NCBI RefSeq assembly: GCF_037860835.1
Contig: NZ_JBBEOG010000003.1
Span: forward strand, 372,001 to 436,000
From: Aquipuribacter nitratireducens
GTDB lineage: Bacteria > Actinomycetota > Actinomycetes > Actinomycetales > JBBAYJ01
Length of the DNA stretch: 64,000 nucleotides
Reading direction: 5' to 3'
Each line of letters starts with the position of its first letter. Position 1 is the stretch's first letter. Made by a program: the position numbers and the translations under genes. Of the stretch, positions 25,762 to 35,855 are shown one piece after another. Below the pieces are notes generated by a model, which saw nothing but the letters and a program-made list of their open reading frames with translations, ran no database searches and had not been told where the DNA came from.

Positions 25762-26394
25762 TCAACGCCGGCGCCGCTCCGCCGCTTCCCGCGCCCGGGT
25801 GCGCACCTCGGCGCGGTGCCGGCGGGCCGCGCCGAGGATGGCGACCGCGTACTGGACGCCGGTGACGACGGTGACGACGACCGCTGCGACCATGACGGCC
25901 CACCCCGCGTACCGCAGCAGCTCCGGCAGCGGCGCCACGAGCAGGGCGAGGGCGACGGTCTGCAGCACGGTCTTGAGCTTCCCGCCGCGGCTGGCCGGGA
26001 CGACGGTGTGCCGGATCACGACGGCGCGCAGCACCGTCACCCCGACCTCGCGGACGAGGACGACCGCCGTCACCCACCACGGCAGGATGCCGAGCAGGCT
26101 GAGCCCGACGAACCCGGCCCCCGTGAGCGCCTTGTCGGCGATCGGGTCCGCGACGATGCCGAACGTCGTGACGCTGCCCTGCCGGCGCGCCAGCCACCCG
26201 TCGAGCCGGTCCGTCGCGGCCGCGACGACGAAGACGACGGCCGCCCACCAGCGCAGGCTCGTGTCGTCGCCGCCGTCCGCGAGCAGCAGCCACGCGAAGA
26301 CGGGCACGAGGAGGATGCGCAGGAGCGTGAGGGCGTTGGGCAGGTTGGCGTTGCGCCCGAAGGAGCCCCGGTCGACCACCCGCCGCCCGCTCAC
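25762..26394 (-). CDS. pgsA: CDP-diacylglycerol-glycerol-3-phosphate 3-phosphatidyltransferase (PgsA family)
   Basis: A 210-residue membrane enzyme of the CDP-alcohol phosphotransferase family, making phosphatidylglycerophosphate. The signature D-x2-DG-x2-AR-x8-G-x3-D-x3-D is complete: D62, D65-G66, A69-R70, G79, D83, D87. About six hydrophobic segments are present. The GTG at 26394 overlaps the rimO stop (GTGA). Order rimO-pgsA-clgR on one strand matches other actinobacteria apart from the missing cinA. A related cardiolipin-type synthase is less likely given this context. Confidence 0.92.
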   Translation of the reverse strand: MSGRRVVDRGSFGRNANLPNALTLLRILLVPVFAWLLLADGGDDTSLRWWAAVVFVVAAATDRLDGWLARRQGSVTTFGIVADPIADKALTGAGFVGLSLLGILPWWVTAVVLVREVGVTVLRAVVIRHTVVPASRGGKLKTVLQTVALALLVAPLPELLRYAGWAVMVAAVVVTVVTGVQYAVAILGAARRHRAEVRTRAREAAERRRR

Positions 26395-27866
26395 CGCTGC
26401 TCCACCGCCGCGACGAGGTCGGCGCCCTCGGCGGCCACGACCCGCGCGCGGACGAGCTCGCCGGGCACGGCCAGCACACCGACCGGCAGGACGACGGTGG
26501 TGGTGCCGTCGACCTCGGGCCCCTGGTGGGCCGCACGACCGACCACGTGGTGCTGCGCACCGGCGTGCGCGGGGGCGTCCTCGTCGACCGCCTCCTCCAC
26601 GAGCACCTCGACGTCCTCACCGACCCGCTCCTCCGCGCGCTGCGCGACCAGCTCGTCGACGACCGCACTGACGTGGGCGACGCGGGCCGCCACCTCGGCG
26701 TCGTCGACGTGACCGTCGAGCCGCTCCCCCTCGGTGCCGTCCTCGTCGGAGTAGCCGAACACCCCGACCGCGTCGAGCCGGGCGGCCCCGAGGAACGCGA
26801 CGAGCTCCTCGACGTCGGCCTCGGTCTCGCCCGGGAACCCGACGATGACGTTGGAGCGGGCACCCGCGGTCGGTGCGTGCGCCCGGACCCGGTCGAGCAG
26901 GGCGAGGAAGTGCTCGGACCCGCCGAAGCGACGCATGCGCCGCAGCAGGCCGGGCGCGGCGTGCTGGAAGGACAGGTCGAAGTACGGCGCCACCCCGGGT
27001 GTGGTCGCGATGGCCCTGAGCAGCCCGGGGCGCAGCTCGGCGGGCTGGAGGTAGGACACCCGGACGCGGGAGACGCCGGGCACGGCGACGAGCTCCGGCA
27101 GCAGCCGCTCGAGCAGGTCGAGGTCCCCGAGGTCCTTGCCGTAGCTCGTCGTGTTCTCGCTGACGAGGAACAGCTCACGGGCGCCGCGCTCGGCGAGCCA
27201 CCGTGCCTCGTCGAGCACCTCGGTCGGGCGGCGGGAGACGAAGGAGCCGCGGAACGCGGGGATCGCGCAGAAGGCACACCGCCGGTCGCAGCCGTTGGCG
27301 ATCTTCAGCGGCGCCCAGGGGGCGTCGTCGAGCCGGGCCCGCAGCACCGGCGGCCCGGACCGCGGCGCGCCGGCGGTCGATCCGGCGACCGACGTGCCGA
27401 CAGTCGTCCCGGCCGGACGCGACGCCTGCCGCGCGGCGGGCGCCAGCGGCAGCAGCGTCCGGCGGTCGCGCGGCACGTGGCTCGCGGGCCGCTGCCCGTC
27501 GAGCACGTCCTGCAGGTGCCGGTGGAGGTCGGCGTAGGAGTCGAAGCCGAGGACGGCGTCGGCCTCCGGCAGGGAGTCGGCCAGCTCCTGGCCGTACCGC
27601 TCGGCGAGGCAGCCGACGGCGACGACGGCCCGCGTCCGCCCGGAGCCCTTGAGGTCCGCGGTCTCGAGCAGGGTGTCGACGGAGTCCTTCTTCGCCTGCT
27701 CGACGAAGCCGCACGTGTTGACGACGGCCACGTCGGCGTCGGCCGGGTCCGGCACGAGCGTCCAGCCGTTGGCGAGCAGCCGCCCGGCGAGCTCCTCGGA
27801 GTCGACGTCGTTCCGCGCGCACCCGAGGCTCGTGATCGCCACCCTGCGCTCGGCCGTCCGCTCCAC
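26391..27866 (-). CDS. rimO: Ribosomal protein S12 methylthiotransferase RimO
   Basis: A 491-residue radical-SAM methylthiotransferase for an aspartate of ribosomal protein S12. The UPF0004 cysteines are C16 in SLGCARN, C52 in NTCGF and C86 in VGCLAER. The radical-SAM cluster is C193-x3-C197-x2-C200 in [10 protein letters not shown] Pro/Ala/Thr-rich insert of some 40 residues (about 140-180) precedes that cluster. A C-terminal TRAM-type domain follows. The start is GTG at 27866. A TAGGCT hexamer ends 7 nt upstream, so the mRNA is probably leaderless. It diverges from the CYTH/CHAD gene, with only 39 bp between them. Confidence 0.95.
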   Translation of the reverse strand: MERTAERRVAITSLGCARNDVDSEELAGRLLANGWTLVPDPADADVAVVNTCGFVEQAKKDSVDTLLETADLKGSGRTRAVVAVGCLAERYGQELADSLPEADAVLGFDSYADLHRHLQDVLDGQRPASHVPRDRRTLLPLAPAARQASRPAGTTVGTSVAGSTAGAPRSGPPVLRARLDDAPWAPLKIANGCDRRCAFCAIPAFRGSFVSRRPTEVLDEARWLAERGARELFLVSENTTSYGKDLGDLDLLERLLPELVAVPGVSRVRVSYLQPAELRPGLLRAIATTPGVAPYFDLSFQHAAPGLLRRMRRFGGSEHFLALLDRVRAHAPTAGARSNVIVGFPGETEADVEELVAFLGAARLDAVGVFGYSDEDGTEGERLDGHVDDAEVAARVAHVSAVVDELVAQRAEERVGEDVEVLVEEAVDEDAPAHAGAQHHVVGRAAHQGPEVDGTTTVVLPVGVLAVPGELVRARVVAAEGADLVAAVEQR

Positions 27867-27873
27867 GACTCCC

Positions 27874-27879
27874 AGCCTA
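27874..27879 (-). promoter_or_regulatory. -10 hexamer TAGGCT of leaderless rimO
   Basis: TAGGCT on the minus strand ends 7 nt before the GTG start. The palindrome at 27892-27905 lies over the place of the -35 element. Confidence 0.55.
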
Positions 27880-27891
27880 GGCGCGACGTCG

Positions 27892-27905
27892 GGCACGATC
27901 GTGCC
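27892..27905. promoter_or_regulatory. 14-bp perfect palindrome GGCACGATCGTGCC
   Basis: It ends directly at the ATG of the CYTH/CHAD gene and covers the -35 region of divergent rimO, so a bound protein could affect both. It shares the core CACGATCGTG with the site upstream of clgR. Confidence 0.5.
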
Positions 27906-29489
27906 ATGGCGGTCGGCAGCCACACCGAGGTGGAGACGAAGCTCGCGGTGACGGACGAGGCGGGCGCGTCCGTCGCGGCGCTGCTCGACGACGACGCGGG
28001 GCTGCTCGCACTGCCCGGGGTGGCCGGAGTCGACCGCCCCGGCACCGTCGAGCTCGTCGCGACGTACCACGACACCACGGACCTGCGGCTGGCCCGGTCA
28101 CGGGCCACCCTGCGGCGACGTACCGGCGGGGCGGACGAGGGCTGGCACCTCAAGCTGCCGGGCCGCGAGGACAGCCGCACCGAGGTGCACGAGCCCCTGG
28201 GGGACGACGCCGCTGGGGTGCCGGACCGGCTCGTCGACCTCACCCGGTCCCGGCACCGCGGGGCCGGGATCGGTCCGGTCGCCGTGCTGCGGACCCGGCG
28301 GACCGAGATCCACCTCCTCGACCACGACGCCCGCGTGCTCGCGGAGATCGCCGACGACGAGGTGACCGCCGAGGTCGCGGACGTCCTCGTCGCTCCCGGG
28401 CACCCGGCCGTCGTGGTCTGGCACGAGGTGGAGGTCGAGCTCGTCTCCGGAGGCCGGGACCTGCTCGCGGCCGCGGTCAGCCTCCTCCGGGACGCGGGCG
28501 CGGAGCCGGCGGCGTCGCCGTCGAAGCTGGCGCGGGCCCTCGGCGCCGCGGGCGCGCGCCCCGCCGTCGGTGCCACCGGGGACGACGACGCACGGAGGTC
28601 GCCGCGGACGGCGCTCGACGTCGCGCTCGTCGCCGTGGGCGAGCACGTGCGCTCGCTCGTCGAGGAGGACCCCCACGTCCGGCTCGACTCCCCCGACTCC
28701 GTCCACAAGGCGCGGGTCGCCACCCGGCGCCTGCGCTCGACGCTCGCGACGTTCCGGCCGCAGCTCGACCGCGACGTCACCGAGCCCGTGCGGGACCGGC
28801 TCAAGGACCTGGGCTCCGCCCTCGGCGGCGCCCGCGACGCAGAGGTGCTGTCGGCCCGCCTGCAGGGTCGGCTCGCGGGGCTGCCACCCGAGCTCGTCCC
28901 GGGACCGGTGGCCGCGCGCCTGCAGGCCGACCTCGACGGCGGCTACGAGCGGGAGCGCGAGGTCGCCGTGGCCGCGCTCGACGCGCCCGAGCACGCCGAC
29001 CTGCTCGACCGCCTCGAGGCGCTCGTGCTCGACCCGCCGCGCGGCCGACGGGCCGACGACCCGGCCCGCAAGGGCACGCGGCGCCGGGCGCGGAAGGCGG
29101 TGCGGCGGCTCGAGGACCGCCTCGGCCGGGTACCGGCCGAGGTCGGGCCCGAACGGGACGCCGCCCTCCACGAGGTCCGGAAGGCGGCGAAGCGGGTGCG
29201 GTACGCGGGCGAGGCGCTCACCGGCGTCCACGGGAAGAAGGCGGCCCGCCTCGCCTCGCGGGCCGAGGACCTGCAGGACCTGCTCGGCGAGCACCAGGAC
29301 GCCGTCGTCGCCACGGACCGCCTGCGCGACATGGCCCTGCGCGCACACGCCGACGGGGAGAACACCTTCGGCTACGGGCTGCTGGCCGGGCTCGAGCACG
29401 CCCGTACCGCCGGCCTGGACCCCGACGACCCGGCGCTCGTGCGGGCCCTGCGCCGGCTGCGGAAGGCCGCCCGGCGCTGGCCGGGCTGA
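27906..29489 (+). CDS. CYTH and CHAD domain protein
   Basis: A 527-residue two-domain protein. The N-terminal CYTH (triphosphate tunnel) domain, about residues 5-210, shows the ExExK start [10 protein letters not shown], then [16 protein letters not shown] and WHLKLPG. The CHAD domain, about 235-520, is helical with conserved His/Lys/Arg sites ([19 protein letters not shown] and [18 protein letters not shown]). CHAD domains bind inorganic polyphosphate, and CYTH domains hydrolyse or bind triphosphates, so a role in polyphosphate metabolism is likely. The ATG at 27906 abuts a 14-bp palindrome. It converges with the NYN gene. Confidence 0.9.
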   Translation: MAVGSHTEVETKLAVTDEAGASVAALLDDDAGLLALPGVAGVDRPGTVELVATYHDTTDLRLARSRATLRRRTGGADEGWHLKLPGREDSRTEVHEPLGDDAAGVPDRLVDLTRSRHRGAGIGPVAVLRTRRTEIHLLDHDARVLAEIADDEVTAEVADVLVAPGHPAVVVWHEVEVELVSGGRDLLAAAVSLLRDAGAEPAASPSKLARALGAAGARPAVGATGDDDARRSPRTALDVALVAVGEHVRSLVEEDPHVRLDSPDSVHKARVATRRLRSTLATFRPQLDRDVTEPVRDRLKDLGSALGGARDAEVLSARLQGRLAGLPPELVPGPVAARLQADLDGGYEREREVAVAALDAPEHADLLDRLEALVLDPPRGRRADDPARKGTRRRARKAVRRLEDRLGRVPAEVGPERDAALHEVRKAAKRVRYAGEALTGVHGKKAARLASRAEDLQDLLGEHQDAVVATDRLRDMALRAHADGENTFGYGLLAGLEHARTAGLDPDDPALVRALRRLRKAARRWPG

Positions 29490-29507
29490 CCCGCGTCGAC
29501 GGGCTGG

Positions 29508-30170
29508 TCAGTGCTCGCCCGCGACCTCACGCAGCGAGCGGGTCGGACGCAGCCACGCACCGGACTCGGGCAGGGCGTCGAGCCGGGTCCGGTCGAGGGG
29601 CTCGAGGAAGGCACCGGGCACCTCCTCGAGGTCGAGGAAGCGGAGCAGCGGGGACTGCGCGGCGTAGCCCGCGACCTCGAAGAACGACAGGACCGTGACG
29701 TCGACCCCGTGGCCCGCGAGCTCCTCGAGGGGCTCGAGGAAGTTGCGCCCGTCGCCGCTCGCGACGACGAGCCGTGCGAGCCGGCCCGAGGCGGCACGGT
29801 GCCGGACGTGGGCCAGCATGTCGAGGTCGACGTCGTCGCGGTCGACGAGCTTCGGTCTGGCGAACACCGCGAAGCCGATGGCCCGGACCGCCTCCACCCA
29901 CCCGCGCATGCCGTGCGCGGCCGCGGGCGGCACGTTGGCGAACACGGCGCCCTCGACCTCGTGGTCCCCGGCGGTGTCGACGAGCCAGCGGGCGATGGCG
30001 TCGTAGCGGGGACGGTTCGCCGCGGTGGGCTTGGCCCCGATGACCTGCGCGAGTGTGGCGTCGACGTTCGGGGCGTCCCACACGAGGACGTCGAGCGGGC
30101 CGTCGCCCGGCGGGAGCGGGAACTCGGGGGTGTGCCGCTCGTCGACGGGGTCCGGTGCGTGCTCAGCCAC
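29508..30170 (-). CDS. NYN-domain (PIN-like) putative ribonuclease
   Basis: A 220-residue protein with an NYN fold. Acidic candidates for the metal site are in [22 protein letters not shown] and [10 protein letters not shown], the familiar D...D...SGDGDF-like pattern. NYN proteins are metal-dependent RNases. The C-terminal 70 residues are an extra region of unclear role. The GTG at 30170 overlaps the ftsK stop by 8 bp, suggesting coupling to ftsK. Its RNA target cannot be inferred. Confidence 0.82.
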   Translation of the reverse strand: MAEHAPDPVDERHTPEFPLPPGDGPLDVLVWDAPNVDATLAQVIGAKPTAANRPRYDAIARWLVDTAGDHEVEGAVFANVPPAAAHGMRGWVEAVRAIGFAVFARPKLVDRDDVDLDMLAHVRHRAASGRLARLVVASGDGRNFLEPLEELAGHGVDVTVLSFFEVAGYAAQSPLLRFLDLEEVPGAFLEPLDRTRLDALPESGAWLRPTRSLREVAGEH

Positions 30171-32913
30171 GGCCGGTCAGCTCCCACGCGTCCTCGGACT
30201 CCTCGTCGAGGTCCGCCTCGTCGACGACCCGGGCCGCCGCGGCGTCCCCCACGGGGTCACCGTCGTAGCGGTCGCGCGAGCCGGCGTCGTCCGACGGTCC
30301 GCCCCCGCCGTCCTCACCCCGCAGGCGCGCGAGCACCTCGGGCAGGTCGTCGGGGCGGGCGAGCACGTCCCGTGCCTTCGAGCCCTCGCTGGGCCCGACG
30401 ACCTCACGCGACTCGAGGAGGTCCATGAGGCGTCCCGCCTTCGCGAAGCCGACGCGCAGCTTGCGCTGCAGCATCGAGGTGGAGCCGAACTGGGTGGTGA
30501 CGACGAGCTCGGCCGCCTGCAGGAGCACCTCGAGGTCGTCGCCGATGTCCTCGTCGACCTGCTTCTTCGCCGCGGGCGCCGTGACGTCGGGCCGGTACAC
30601 CGGCTGCAGCTGCTGCTTGACGTGCGCGACGACCTCGGCGACCTCGGACTCCGTGACCCACGCCCCCTGGACGCGCATCGGCTTGCTCGCGCCCATGGGC
30701 AGGAAGAGGGCGTCGCCCTGTCCGATGAGCTTCTCCGCGCCGGGCTGGTCGAGGACGACCCGGGAGTCCGCCAGCGAGCTCGTCGCGAAGGCGAGCCGGC
30801 TCGGCACGTTCGCCTTGATGAGGCCGGTGACGACGTCGACGCTCGGCCGCTGCGTCGCGAGGACGAGGTGGATGCCGGCGGCGCGCGCGAGCTGCGTGAT
30901 GCGGACGACGGAGTCCTCGACGTCCCGCGGCGCGACCATCATGAGGTCGGCGAGCTCGTCGACGATGACGAGGAGGTACGGGTACGGCTGCAGCTGCCGC
31001 TCGCTGCCCGGCGGCGGCTGCACGGCGCCGGTGCGGATGGCCTTGTTGAAGTCGTCGATGTGCCGGAAGCCGTAGCTCGCGAGGTCGTCGTAGCGGTGGT
31101 CCATCTCCGCGACGACCCACTGCAGCGCCTCGGCGGCCTTCTTCGGGTTCGTGATGATGGGCGTGATGAGGTGCGGCACGCCCTCGTACGCGGTGAGCTC
31201 GACCCGCTTGGGGTCGACGAGGACCATCCGGACCTCGTCCGGCGTCGCCCGCACGAGCACCGACGTGATCATCGAGTTGATGAACGACGACTTGCCCGCG
31301 CCGGTCGCCCCCGCGACGAGCATGTGCGGCATCTTCGCGAGGTTCGCCACGACGTAGCCGCCCTCGACGTCCTTGCCGACGCCGATCGTCATGGGGTGGC
31401 TGCTGCGCCGTGCGACGTCGGAGCGGAGCACGTCGCCGAGGCAGACGGTCTCCTTGTCGGCGTTGGGGATCTCGATGCCGATGGCGGACTTGCCGGGGAT
31501 GGGCGAGAGGATCCGGACGTCGGCGCTCGCGACGGCGTAGGAGATGTTGCGCGACAGCGCGGTCACCCGCTCCACCTTGACGCCCGCACCCAGCTCGACC
31601 TCGTAGCGGGTGACCGTGGGCCCCCGGGTGTACCCGGTGACGGCCGCGTCGATCTGGAACTGGGCGAGGACGTCGGTGAGCGCGGCGACGACGTCGTCGT
31701 TGACGACGGTCCGCGAGCGGTGCGGGGTGCCGGCGTGGAGGCGGGCGACGTCGGGCAGCGTGTAGACGACGTCCCCGGCGAGCACGAGCTGCTCGGCGCG
31801 CTCGGGCAGTCCCGTCGGCTCGGGCGGCACGCGGTCGCCCGCCTTCGCCGCGGCCGGGGCCGGCCCGGGGACGGGCTGGGGGGCCGGGTCGGGTCCGGCG
31901 CCGACCGGGCTGTCGCCGCGACCGACCACGGCGGCGGAGTCGTACGGGGTGTCGTCGGCGCGCCCGTCGGAGCGGCCGTCGAGGAGGCGGCCACCACGGT
32001 CGGCCGTCGCCGCGTCGTCCGCACCCTTGCGGCGCCGGGACCGGCGCGGCTCGGGGGCGGGGGCCACGTCCTGCCCGTGGCGACCGCTGCGCACCGCGTC
32101 GTCGGCGTCGTCGGCGGGGTCACCGTCGTCAGCGGCGTCCGCTCCCGTGCCCCGTGTGCTGCCCGTGAGCCACGCGAGCGCGTCCCGCACGCGGCCGCTC
32201 ACCTCGTGCAACGGCGTGGCGGTGACGACGAGGACGCCGAAGCCGCCCAGCAGCACGAGCAGGGGGACCGCGAGCCACACCGACACGGCGGCCTCGAGCG
32301 GGTCGGCGACGACGAAGCCGACGACCCCGCCGCCCGCGTAGAGGCGCTCGACGCCCTCGGACGGGGTCGGCAGGCCGGCGGCGAGGTGGAGGACCCCGGC
32401 GCAGGCGGCGCCGACGAACACGAGACCGATGCCGATGCGCCCGTTGCCGTGCTCGTCGTCGGGGCGCCGGAAGAGCCGGAGGCTGAGGACGAGGAGCACG
32501 AGCGGGAGTGCGAGGGCGGCCCGGCCGAGGGCGCCGGCCGTCAGCCAGTGGACCGCGTCGATGACGACCCCGTCGAGGGTGAACCACTCCCCCGCCGCGA
32601 CCACGGCGGCGGCGGCGAGCAGGAGGAAGCCCGCACCGTCGCGGCGGTGGGCGGGGTCGAGCTCCGCGGTGCTGCGGTGGACGGACCTCACGAGCGAGCC
32701 GACGAGCCTTCCGGGGAGCAGGAGCAGGGCCAGCAGGACGCGGCCGGCACGAGCGCCGCCACCGCCCGTGCCGCGACGCGCCGCCGGTCGCCCGCCCCCC
32801 TTCGCCGGCTTGCGGGGGGTGGAGGTGCGCGACCTGCCCGTGCTCGAGCCCTTGCCGGAGCGCGCGGTCGGGCGCGCTCCCGAGGAGCGGGTCGAGGACG
32901 ACGTGCGGGCCAC
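30163..32913 (-). CDS. ftsK: DNA translocase FtsK
   Basis: A 916-residue septal DNA pump. A basic Ser/Thr/Arg-rich N-terminus (to about 55) is followed by four membrane segments (about 91-107, 126-146, 160-179, 211-231). A charged Asp/Ala linker follows (to about 370), then the motor domain with Walker A GATGAGKS at 535-542 and Walker [13 protein letters not shown]. The C-terminal gamma winged helix ([20 protein letters not shown]) reads KOPS sites. I use the GTG at 32913 rather than the more distal 32955, because TACGGT ends 6 nt before it. It is followed by the overlapping NYN gene. Confidence 0.95.
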   Translation of the reverse strand: MARTSSSTRSSGARPTARSGKGSSTGRSRTSTPRKPAKGGGRPAARRGTGGGGARAGRVLLALLLLPGRLVGSLVRSVHRSTAELDPAHRRDGAGFLLLAAAAVVAAGEWFTLDGVVIDAVHWLTAGALGRAALALPLVLLVLSLRLFRRPDDEHGNGRIGIGLVFVGAACAGVLHLAAGLPTPSEGVERLYAGGGVVGFVVADPLEAAVSVWLAVPLLVLLGGFGVLVVTATPLHEVSGRVRDALAWLTGSTRGTGADAADDGDPADDADDAVRSGRHGQDVAPAPEPRRSRRRKGADDAATADRGGRLLDGRSDGRADDTPYDSAAVVGRGDSPVGAGPDPAPQPVPGPAPAAAKAGDRVPPEPTGLPERAEQLVLAGDVVYTLPDVARLHAGTPHRSRTVVNDDVVAALTDVLAQFQIDAAVTGYTRGPTVTRYEVELGAGVKVERVTALSRNISYAVASADVRILSPIPGKSAIGIEIPNADKETVCLGDVLRSDVARRSSHPMTIGVGKDVEGGYVVANLAKMPHMLVAGATGAGKSSFINSMITSVLVRATPDEVRMVLVDPKRVELTAYEGVPHLITPIITNPKKAAEALQWVVAEMDHRYDDLASYGFRHIDDFNKAIRTGAVQPPPGSERQLQPYPYLLVIVDELADLMMVAPRDVEDSVVRITQLARAAGIHLVLATQRPSVDVVTGLIKANVPSRLAFATSSLADSRVVLDQPGAEKLIGQGDALFLPMGASKPMRVQGAWVTESEVAEVVAHVKQQLQPVYRPDVTAPAAKKQVDEDIGDDLEVLLQAAELVVTTQFGSTSMLQRKLRVGFAKAGRLMDLLESREVVGPSEGSKARDVLARPDDLPEVLARLRGEDGGGGPSDDAGSRDRYDGDPVGDAAAARVVDEADLDEESEDAWELTGRG

Positions 32914-32919
32914 CCCGTC

Positions 32920-32925
32920 ACCGTA
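32920..32925 (-). promoter_or_regulatory. -10 hexamer TACGGT of leaderless ftsK
   Basis: TACGGT on the minus strand ends 6 nt before the GTG chosen for ftsK; no ribosome site is present. Confidence 0.55.
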
Positions 32926-32994
32926 CGCGCGGGCGGACGGGCGGCGGCGGTGCACACGCCGCCGCGGTGGGGTCCTCGCGGCGGAGGCGCCGGC

Positions 32995-34680
32995 TCAGGT
33001 GCTGAGCACGACCGGGACGATCATCGGGCGGCGGCGGTAGCGCTCGTTGACCCAGCGGCCGATGGTCCGCCGCACCACCTGCTGCAGCTGGTGCTGGTCG
33101 GTGGCCCCGCTGGTGACCGCGTCGACGAGCGCCTTCTCGATGCGGGGCGTCACCTGCTCGAAGACGGTCTGCTCCTCGGCGAAGCCGCGCGCGTGGACGT
33201 GCGGGCCGGCCACCACCCGGCCGTTCTCGTGGTCGACGACGACGAAGCAGGAGACGAACCCCTCCTCCGCGAGGATCCGCCGGTCCTTGAGGTCGGCGTC
33301 GGTGATCTCGCCGACCGTCGAGCCGTCGACGTAGACGAACCCGCACTCGACCGCCCCGACGACCCGCGCGACCCCGTGGGTGAGGTCGACGACGTGGCCG
33401 TCCTCGACCACGACGACGCGGTCCGCGGGCACCCCGGAGAGCCGCGCGATCGCGGCGTTCGCCGTGAGGTGGCGAGGCTCGCCGTGCACCGGCATGACGT
33501 TCGCGGGCCGGACGAGGTTGTAGACGTACAACAGCTCCCCCGCGGTGGCGTGCCCGCCGGTGTGGACCTTCGCGACGCCCTTGTGCACGACGTCGGCGCC
33601 GAGGCGGGTGAGGCCGTTGATGACGCGGTAGACGGCGTTCTCGTTGCCGGGGATGAGGCTGGAGGCGAGGACGACGGTGTCCCCGGCACCGACCTGCACC
33701 CGGTGGTCGCCGTTCGCCATGCGCGACAGCGCCGCCATCGGCTCGCCCTGCGACCCGGTCGACATGATGACGACCTTCGAGTCGGGCAGGTCCTCCACCT
33801 GCTTGATGTCGACGAGGACGCCCGGGGGCACGTCGAGGTAGCCCAGGTCGCGGGCCACACCCATGTTCCGCACCATCGAGCGGCCCACGAACGCGACCTT
33901 GCGGCCGTGCTCCGCGGCCGCGTCGAGGACCTGTTGGACGCGGTGCACGTGGCTGGCGAAGCTCGCGACGACGATGCGCTTCTGCGCCCGCGCGAAGATG
34001 TGGGACAGGACGGGCCCGATCTCGCGCTCGGGGAGCGTGAAGCCCGGCACGTCGGCGCTCGTGGAGTCGATCATCAGCAGGTCGACACCGCGCTCGGCGA
34101 CGCGGGCGAAGTGCCGCAGGTCGGTGATCCGCCGGTCGAGCGGGAGCTGGTCGAGCTTGAAGTCGCCGGTGTGGAGGATCGTGCCGGCGCTCGTCGTGAC
34201 GGCGACGGCCAGCGCGTCCGGGATGGAGTGGCTCACGGCGAGGAACTCGCAGGAGAACGGCCCGAGCTGCTCCGTCACGCCCTCGGCGACGGTCAGCTGG
34301 AGCGGGGTGATGCGGTGCTCCTTGAGCTTCGCCTCGACGAAGGCGAGCGTGAGCTGGGAGCCCACGACGGGGATGTCGGCCTTGAGGCGGAGCAGGTACG
34401 GCACGGCGCCGATGTGGTCCTCGTGGCCGTGGGTGAGCACGACCGCGACGACGTCGTCGAGCCGGTCGGCGATGTACTGGAAGTCGGGGAGGATGAGGTC
34501 GACGCCGGGCTGGTCGTCCTCGGGGAACAGCACGCCGCAGTCTATGACGAGCAGCTTCCCGTCGTGCTCGAGCACCGCCATGTTCCGCCCGATCTCCCCG
34601 AGCCCGCCGAGCGGGACCACCCGGGTGGTGCCGGGTGCGAGCGGGGGCGGAGCGGGCAGGTCGGTACGGGCTGGCAGCAC
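32995..34680 (-). CDS. rnj: Ribonuclease J
   Basis: A 561-residue metallo-beta-lactamase RNase with endo- and 5'-3' exonuclease activity in mRNA and rRNA processing. The zinc motif HGHEDH is at about 84-89; further ligands fit HTGDFKLDQLP and the beta-CASP region with VASFASHVHRVQQ. The C-terminal domain is full length. The GTG at 34680 is preceded by TAGGCT 6 nt upstream and by no ribosome site, so it is probably leaderless although dapA lies 64 bp upstream on the same strand. The dapA-rnj-ftsK order is widespread in actinobacteria. Confidence 0.95.
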   Translation of the reverse strand: MLPARTDLPAPPPLAPGTTRVVPLGGLGEIGRNMAVLEHDGKLLVIDCGVLFPEDDQPGVDLILPDFQYIADRLDDVVAVVLTHGHEDHIGAVPYLLRLKADIPVVGSQLTLAFVEAKLKEHRITPLQLTVAEGVTEQLGPFSCEFLAVSHSIPDALAVAVTTSAGTILHTGDFKLDQLPLDRRITDLRHFARVAERGVDLLMIDSTSADVPGFTLPEREIGPVLSHIFARAQKRIVVASFASHVHRVQQVLDAAAEHGRKVAFVGRSMVRNMGVARDLGYLDVPPGVLVDIKQVEDLPDSKVVIMSTGSQGEPMAALSRMANGDHRVQVGAGDTVVLASSLIPGNENAVYRVINGLTRLGADVVHKGVAKVHTGGHATAGELLYVYNLVRPANVMPVHGEPRHLTANAAIARLSGVPADRVVVVEDGHVVDLTHGVARVVGAVECGFVYVDGSTVGEITDADLKDRRILAEEGFVSCFVVVDHENGRVVAGPHVHARGFAEEQTVFEQVTPRIEKALVDAVTSGATDQHQLQQVVRRTIGRWVNERYRRRPMIVPVVLST

Positions 34681-34686
34681 GGGGCG

Positions 34687-34692
34687 AGCCTA
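34687..34692 (-). promoter_or_regulatory. -10 hexamer TAGGCT of leaderless rnj
   Basis: TAGGCT ends 6 nt before the GTG of rnj, identical to the hexamers in front of dapA and rimO. Confidence 0.55.
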
Positions 34693-34744
34693 GTGGCGGA
34701 CCGCGACACGCCCGACCGGACGCCCCGCGGGCCCGGGTGGTCGG

Positions 34745-35632
34745 TCAGAGCAGCCCGGCGTCGCCGAGGGCGGACACGAGCCCCGCCCGCTCGGTCTCGT
34801 CCGGGACCACCAGCGGCAGCCGTACCGCCGGCGACGGCAGGTGCCCGAGGGCGTGCAGCGCGGCCTTGACGGCGACGGCGCCCTGCATGCGGGTCATGAC
34901 GGCGTCGACAAGAGGCTGCAGCGCGTGGTGCTCCGCCCGCGCGGTCGCCGTGTCGCCCGCGTCGTGGGCCGCGACGAGTCGTGCGTAGGCGGGCGCCGCC
35001 AGGTGGGTCGTGACGCCGACGACACCGACCCCGCCGACGGCGAGGTACGGCAGCGTGAGTCCGTCGTCGCCGGAGTACACCGCGAGGTCGCTGCCGCGCA
35101 TGACCCGCGTGGCGGCCTGGAGGTCGCCCTTGGCGTCCTTCACCGCGACGACCCGCGGGTGCTCCCCGAGACGGAGCAGCGTCTCCGTGGCGAAGGCGAC
35201 GGCCGTGCGCCCCGGGATGTCGTACAGCATGACGGGCAGCCCTGTGCCGTCCGCGACGGTCGTGACGTGGGCGATCAGGCCCGCCTGCGAGGGCCGCGAG
35301 TAGTACGGCGACACGAGGAGCAGGCCGTGGGCGCCGGCCGCGGCGGCCTCACGGGCGAGGTGGCAGGAGTGCGCCGTGTCGTTGGTGCCGACGCCGGCGA
35401 CGACGTGGGCCCGGTCCCCGACGGCCTCGACGACCACCTGGACGACCCGGCGCTTCTCCTCGTCCGTCGTCGTCGGCGACTCCCCCGTGGTGCCGTTGAC
35501 GACGAGGCCCTCGGTGCCGGCGTCGACGAGGTGCTCGGCCAGCGCCGCGGCGGCCTCGACGTCGAGCCCGCCGTCGTCCCGGAAGGGGGTCGCCATCGCG
35601 GTGAGGAGGGCTCCGAAGGGGCGCGCGACCAT
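34745..35632 (-). CDS. dapA: 4-hydroxy-tetrahydrodipicolinate synthase
   Basis: A 295-residue class I aldolase of the lysine/diaminopimelate pathway, condensing aspartate semialdehyde with pyruvate. Conserved parts: GTTGESPTT for pyruvate binding, the tyrosine of YYSRPSQ, YDIPGRTA, and the Schiff-base lysine in VVAVKDAKGD. The ATG at 35632 follows TAGGCT by 7 nt, consistent with a leaderless transcript. A longer frame to 35725 exists but would cross this promoter. In many actinobacteria thyX, dapA and rnj are neighbours, as here. Confidence 0.95.
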   Translation of the reverse strand: MVARPFGALLTAMATPFRDDGGLDVEAAAALAEHLVDAGTEGLVVNGTTGESPTTTDEEKRRVVQVVVEAVGDRAHVVAGVGTNDTAHSCHLAREAAAAGAHGLLLVSPYYSRPSQAGLIAHVTTVADGTGLPVMLYDIPGRTAVAFATETLLRLGEHPRVVAVKDAKGDLQAATRVMRGSDLAVYSGDDGLTLPYLAVGGVGVVGVTTHLAAPAYARLVAAHDAGDTATARAEHHALQPLVDAVMTRMQGAVAVKAALHALGHLPSPAVRLPLVVPDETERAGLVSALGDAGLL

Positions 35633-35639
35633 GCGGGGG

Positions 35640-35645
35640 AGCCTA
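35640..35645 (-). promoter_or_regulatory. -10 hexamer TAGGCT of leaderless dapA
   Basis: TAGGCT ends 7 nt before the dapA ATG. No ribosome site lies between. Confidence 0.55.
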
Positions 35646-35686
35646 ACCGTGACGCGGTGGCAGCCGACGCTCCCCCGGGACGCGGA

Positions 35687-35733
35687 GAACCGCGGCACCA
35701 GTCGCTCGGGGGGTCCGGCTGGCACCGCGGTTC
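35687..35733. terminator. Imperfect dyad between thyX and dapA
   Basis: Arms of 15 bases at 35687-35701 and 35719-35733 (GAACCGCGG / CCGCGGTTC outermost) match at 13 of 15 positions around a 17-nt spacer. It lies 120 nt after the thyX stop and about 50 nt upstream of the dapA -10. It may be a terminator for thyX or an operator for dapA. Confidence 0.35.
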
Positions 35734-35855
35734 GGGGGGGTCATCGCCGGAGCGGCCGACCGCGTTACAGGGCCGCCCACGTGACCTGCCTCACACCCGT
35801 CCGTCTGCGTCCGTGTCGACCTGCGAGCGGGAGGTGTGCGTCTGCGTGGGGGGCG

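Noticed and set aside
26391-28070. Longer rimO starting near 28070
   Set aside because: The extension covers the CYTH/CHAD start region on the other strand, and the GTG at 27866 has a well-placed -10.
30025-34869. Plus-strand open frame of about 1614 codons opposite ftsK and rnj
   Set aside because: Antisense to two complete conserved genes; no recognisable domains.
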